From positions 992,001 through 1,056,000 of the forward strand of contig NZ_CP095482.1 of the NCBI RefSeq assembly GCF_023028225.1: a stretch of 64,000 nt of DNA, given 5' to 3'. A program made the translations under genes and the position numbers. Positions 61,877-64,000 of this stretch are shown piece by piece (within the stretch, counting starts at the first letter, position 1; each line of letters begins with the position of its first letter). The notes under the pieces are model-generated. The model ran no database searches and had not been told where the DNA came from. It was given only the letters and a program-made list of their open reading frames with translations. Source of the DNA: Halorientalis litorea. Lineage in GTDB: Archaea > Halobacteriota > Halobacteria > Halobacteriales > Haloarculaceae.

Positions 61877-62962
61877 ATGGACGAACTGCGAACGGGACTC
61901 AGCTACGGTGACGTGTTACTCGTCCCACAGCGGTCTCCCGTCGACAGTCGGACCGACGTCGACCTCACGACGCGGCTCACGCCTGCCATCGAACTCGATA
62001 CGCCGTTGGTGTCCGCGGCGATGGACACGGTGACGAGTGCCGAGTTGGCCCGTCGCCTCGGAGACAGCGGCGGCGTCGGGACGATACACCGGTTTTTCAC
62101 CGTCGAGGAACAGGCCGAAGCCGTGGCGACGGCCGCCGCGGACGGCGTTCCGGTGACGGCCGCCGTCGGCATCGACGAGGACTACCTCGGGCGTACCGAG
62201 GCACTACTCGAAGCCGGCGCGGCCGCCGTCGTCGTCGACGTCGCACACGGGCATCTGGGGCGGACGCTCGACGCCGTCGCGGACATCCGCGCCGAGTTCC
62301 CGGATGTCGAACTCGTCGCCGGGAACGTGGCGACGCCGTCGGGTGTCGAGGACCTCCACGCCGCCGGCGCGGACTGTGTGAAGGTCGGCATCGGCCCCGG
62401 GTCACACTGCACGACGCGGAAAGTCGCGGGTGCGGGCGTCCCGCAGTTGACGGCTATCGACGACTGTGCCGACGCCGCAGCGGACCTCGGCGTCACCGTC
62501 TGTGCCGACGGGGGGATTCGCACCTCCGGCGACGCAGTGAAGGCCCTGATGGCCGGTGCGGACACCGTGATGATGGGCAGTCTGTTCGCGGGGACCGAGG
62601 AAGCCCCCGGCGACGTCGTCGAAGTCGACGGCGTGAAGTACAAACGCTCGCGTGGGATGGCGACGACGGCCGCCGCCGAGGAACGCTCCGACAAGGAGGA
62701 GAACGTCACCGCCGACGAGGGCGTCGAAGGGCTGACGCCGTACAAGGGGCCGGTCGTCGAGGTGGCCGAGGAGTTCTGTGCCGGTATCAGGTCGGGCCTC
62801 TCGTACTGTGGCGGCCACACGATTCCGGACGCGCGCGAGAACGCCGAGTTCATCCGCGTCGCCGGGAGTGCCAAGGAGCGGGAAGGGGCACACTCGGACC
62901 ACGAGTGGGAGTCCGTCAGTGTGGACAGTACGAAGCATGCGAAAAGCGAGGCCGACGATTGA
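61877..62962 (+). CDS. IMP dehydrogenase/GMP reductase family enzyme without CBS domains
   Basis: The 361-residue protein is a TIM-barrel purine oxidoreductase. [18 protein letters not shown], the catalytic loop [12 protein letters not shown] (Cys) and the phosphate site [14 protein letters not shown] are intact. There is no CBS pair after residue 90, the length of GMP reductase rather than of usual IMPDH. It may reduce GMP to IMP or oxidise IMP; the flap region ([20 protein letters not shown]) does not decide. The last five residues, SEADD, and the stop are inside a 151-bp repeat. An NCS2 purine-type permease follows, convergent. Confidence 0.88.
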   Translation: MDELRTGLSYGDVLLVPQRSPVDSRTDVDLTTRLTPAIELDTPLVSAAMDTVTSAELARRLGDSGGVGTIHRFFTVEEQAEAVATAAADGVPVTAAVGIDEDYLGRTEALLEAGAAAVVVDVAHGHLGRTLDAVADIRAEFPDVELVAGNVATPSGVEDLHAAGADCVKVGIGPGSHCTTRKVAGAGVPQLTAIDDCADAAADLGVTVCADGGIRTSGDAVKALMAGADTVMMGSLFAGTEEAPGDVVEVDGVKYKRSRGMATTAAAEERSDKEENVTADEGVEGLTPYKGPVVEVAEEFCAGIRSGLSYCGGHTIPDARENAEFIRVAGSAKEREGAHSDHEWESVSVDSTKHAKSEADD

Positions 62963-63263
62963 ACGGAGTGAAAGAGTCAGCCTCGAAGCGGAGCGGGGAG
63001 GCGAAACCGACCCGTGGAGCGAGAGCGAGGCGGATGATTGAGCGAAGCGAGGGAATCCGCCTCGGAACCAACGAGCGGGCGTAGCCCGCGAGCAGAGCGA
63101 GGCCGACGACTGAGCGGAGTGAAAGAGTCAGCCTCGAAGCGGAGCGGGGAGGCGAAACCGACCCGTGGAGCGAGAGCGAGGCGGATGATTAAGCGAAGCG
63201 AGGGAATCCGCCTCGGAACCAACGAGCGGGCGTAGCCCGCGAGCAGAGCGAGGCCGACGACTG
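62946..63263. repeat. Tandem 151-bp palindrome-rich repeat after the IMPDH/GMPR gene
   Basis: The same sequence recurs with a period of 151 bases (starts at 62946, 63097 and a short third start at 63248). Each unit holds two sub-units about 79 and 72 bases long, both starting AGCGAGGC(C/G)GA and running through an in-frame TGA. Perfect inverted arms include CGAGGCGGAT with ATCCGCCTCG and GCGGGC with GCCCGC around GTA. The two full copies differ at only a few bases. Bases 62963-63334 contain no convincing gene. Confidence 0.9.
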
Positions 63264-63334
63264 ACGCGCTTCGCTCGCGGCTCTTTCGTCGCCGCTCGCG
63301 CAGTTGGAGACGCTCCCTGTAGTCGCGTCTCGTG

Positions 63335-64000
63335 TCAGTCGTCGCTGGAGAGAATCCCCATCGACTCGGCGGGCGTCTCGTCGGGGTCGGCGTCGAACAG
63401 CGGACTCTGGTCGCCGGGGACGAACGTGTTGAGGACGAGTGCCGACAGTGCCGTCAGGATGACCGGTTGCCCGAAGAACGTCTCGGCAGCACTCGGGAGG
63501 CCGCCGAGGGCTTCGGGCCGGGTCGCGACGCCGAGGCCGAGACCGAGCGAGACGGCCATGATGACCATGTTGCGCCGGTTCAGGTCCGTGTGCAGGAAGA
63601 TGAGTCGCGTCCCGCTCGCGGCGACCATCCCGACCATCAGCAGGACCGCACCGCCGAAGACGGCACTGGGAATCGTCGTGACGGCGGCACCGACCTTCGG
63701 GACGAGGCCGAGGACGGCGAGGAGGACGCCGCCGATGCCGACGACGTGACGGCTCATCACGCCGGTGAAGTTGACGATGCCGACGTTTTGGGAGAAGGAA
63801 GTGATGGGGAACGCGGCGAAGGCAGAGCCGATGGAACTGAGCAGTCCGTCGGTGAAGAGGCCGCCCCGGAACTCCTCGTGAGTAGGGTTGCGGCCCTCTG
63901 CGGCCGTGATGCCGGACATGTCCCCGACGGTTTCCATCGCGGAGACGAGAAACAGGAACGCGAACGTCACGATGGGGACCGGTTCGAACGCGAAGCCGAA
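63335..64000 (-). CDS. NCS2-family xanthine/uracil permease (C-terminal part)
   Basis: The visible 221 residues are the C-terminal half of a nucleobase:cation symporter-2 protein. SAMETVGDMSGITAAEG carries the family's conserved Glu region, followed by SSIGSAFAAFPITSFSQNVG and further helices. The frame runs on past the window edge, so the N-terminus is outside. It would import uracil, xanthine or another purine base, matching the neighbouring purine enzyme. Confidence 0.9.
   Translation of the reverse strand, partial: FGFAFEPVPIVTFAFLFLVSAMETVGDMSGITAAEGRNPTHEEFRGGLFTDGLLSSIGSAFAAFPITSFSQNVGIVNFTGVMSRHVVGIGGVLLAVLGLVPKVGAAVTTIPSAVFGGAVLLMVGMVAASGTRLIFLHTDLNRRNMVIMAVSLGLGLGVATRPEALGGLPSAAETFFGQPVILTALSALVLNTFVPGDQSPLFDADPDETPAESMGILSSDD

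Noticed and set aside
63038-63235. Short reading frames across the repeat array on both strands
   Set aside because: They are products of the repeat, Arg/Ser/Pro-rich and unlike the acidic proteome, with no start signals.
62946-63263. CRISPR array
   Set aside because: The period is 151 bases, copies are contiguous with no unique spacers, and no cas genes are near.

Overview
The window is about 64 kb of a GC-rich chromosome from a halophilic archaeon (class Halobacteria). Almost every protein is strongly acidic, AT-rich TATA-like boxes sit about 26-28 bases before start codons (leaderless transcripts), and archaeal marker genes are present: archaeosine tRNA modification (tgtA, arcS), TrmY, a ubiquitin-like SAMP protein, an STT3/AglB-type oligosaccharyltransferase, a salactin-type actin homologue and Tat-dependent lipoproteins. 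I do not name a genus.

Bases 1-20,100 form an amino-acid catabolism region. It holds a succinate/glutarate-semialdehyde-type aldehyde dehydrogenase, glutamate dehydrogenase, an APC permease, a D-2-hydroxyacid dehydrogenase, two tungsten aldehyde:ferredoxin oxidoreductases, a class III aminotransferase, an Lrp/AsnC regulator, a family III CoA-transferase, a glutaryl-CoA dehydrogenase and a complete branched-chain-type ABC importer (SBP, two permeases, two ATPases). The aminotransferase, aldehyde dehydrogenase, CoA-transferase and glutaryl-CoA dehydrogenase together would make a 5-aminovalerate/glutarate to crotonyl-CoA branch. The last gene is split by a 697-bp IS6-type element with a perfect 8-bp target duplication. 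A shared palindromic motif (TTCGAACA, TTGTCCAA, TGTTC) recurs in several promoters here and may be the Lrp operator.

Bases 20,100-36,000 are housekeeping: a stress protein, a hydrolase, a small SAMP3-like operon, two PH-domain membrane proteins, the archaeosine pair tgtA/arcS, a VapBC-like toxin-antitoxin pair, NUDIX hydrolases, a large Tat lipoprotein, tRNA-Pro(CGG), a photolyase, a phosphoesterase and TrmY. Bases 36,000-41,000 carry ATP-type PEP carboxykinase, then a zinc-ribbon protein, two small acidic proteins, a four-helix membrane protein and the actin homologue.

Bases 41,000-61,700 are a surface glycan locus: an STT3-like protein, a phosphoglycosyl transferase, five glycosyltransferases, a Wzm/Wzt-type ABC exporter, and a set of sugar-nucleotide genes (2-epimerase, Gfo/Idh/MocA dehydrogenase, DegT aminotransferase, hexapeptide acetyltransferase) matching the bacterial UDP-2,3-diacetamido-uronic acid route. 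A UDP-sugar dehydrogenase-like protein here has lost its catalytic residues. Bases 61,800-64,000 carry a CBS-less IMPDH/GMP reductase, a tandem 151-bp palindromic repeat and the end of an NCS2 purine/uracil permease cut by the window edge.

The most unusual structure is a pair of roughly 45-bp two-hairpin elements lying in frame inside two unrelated genes (an AOR and pckA). They share architecture in opposite orientations and each adds about 16 residues.
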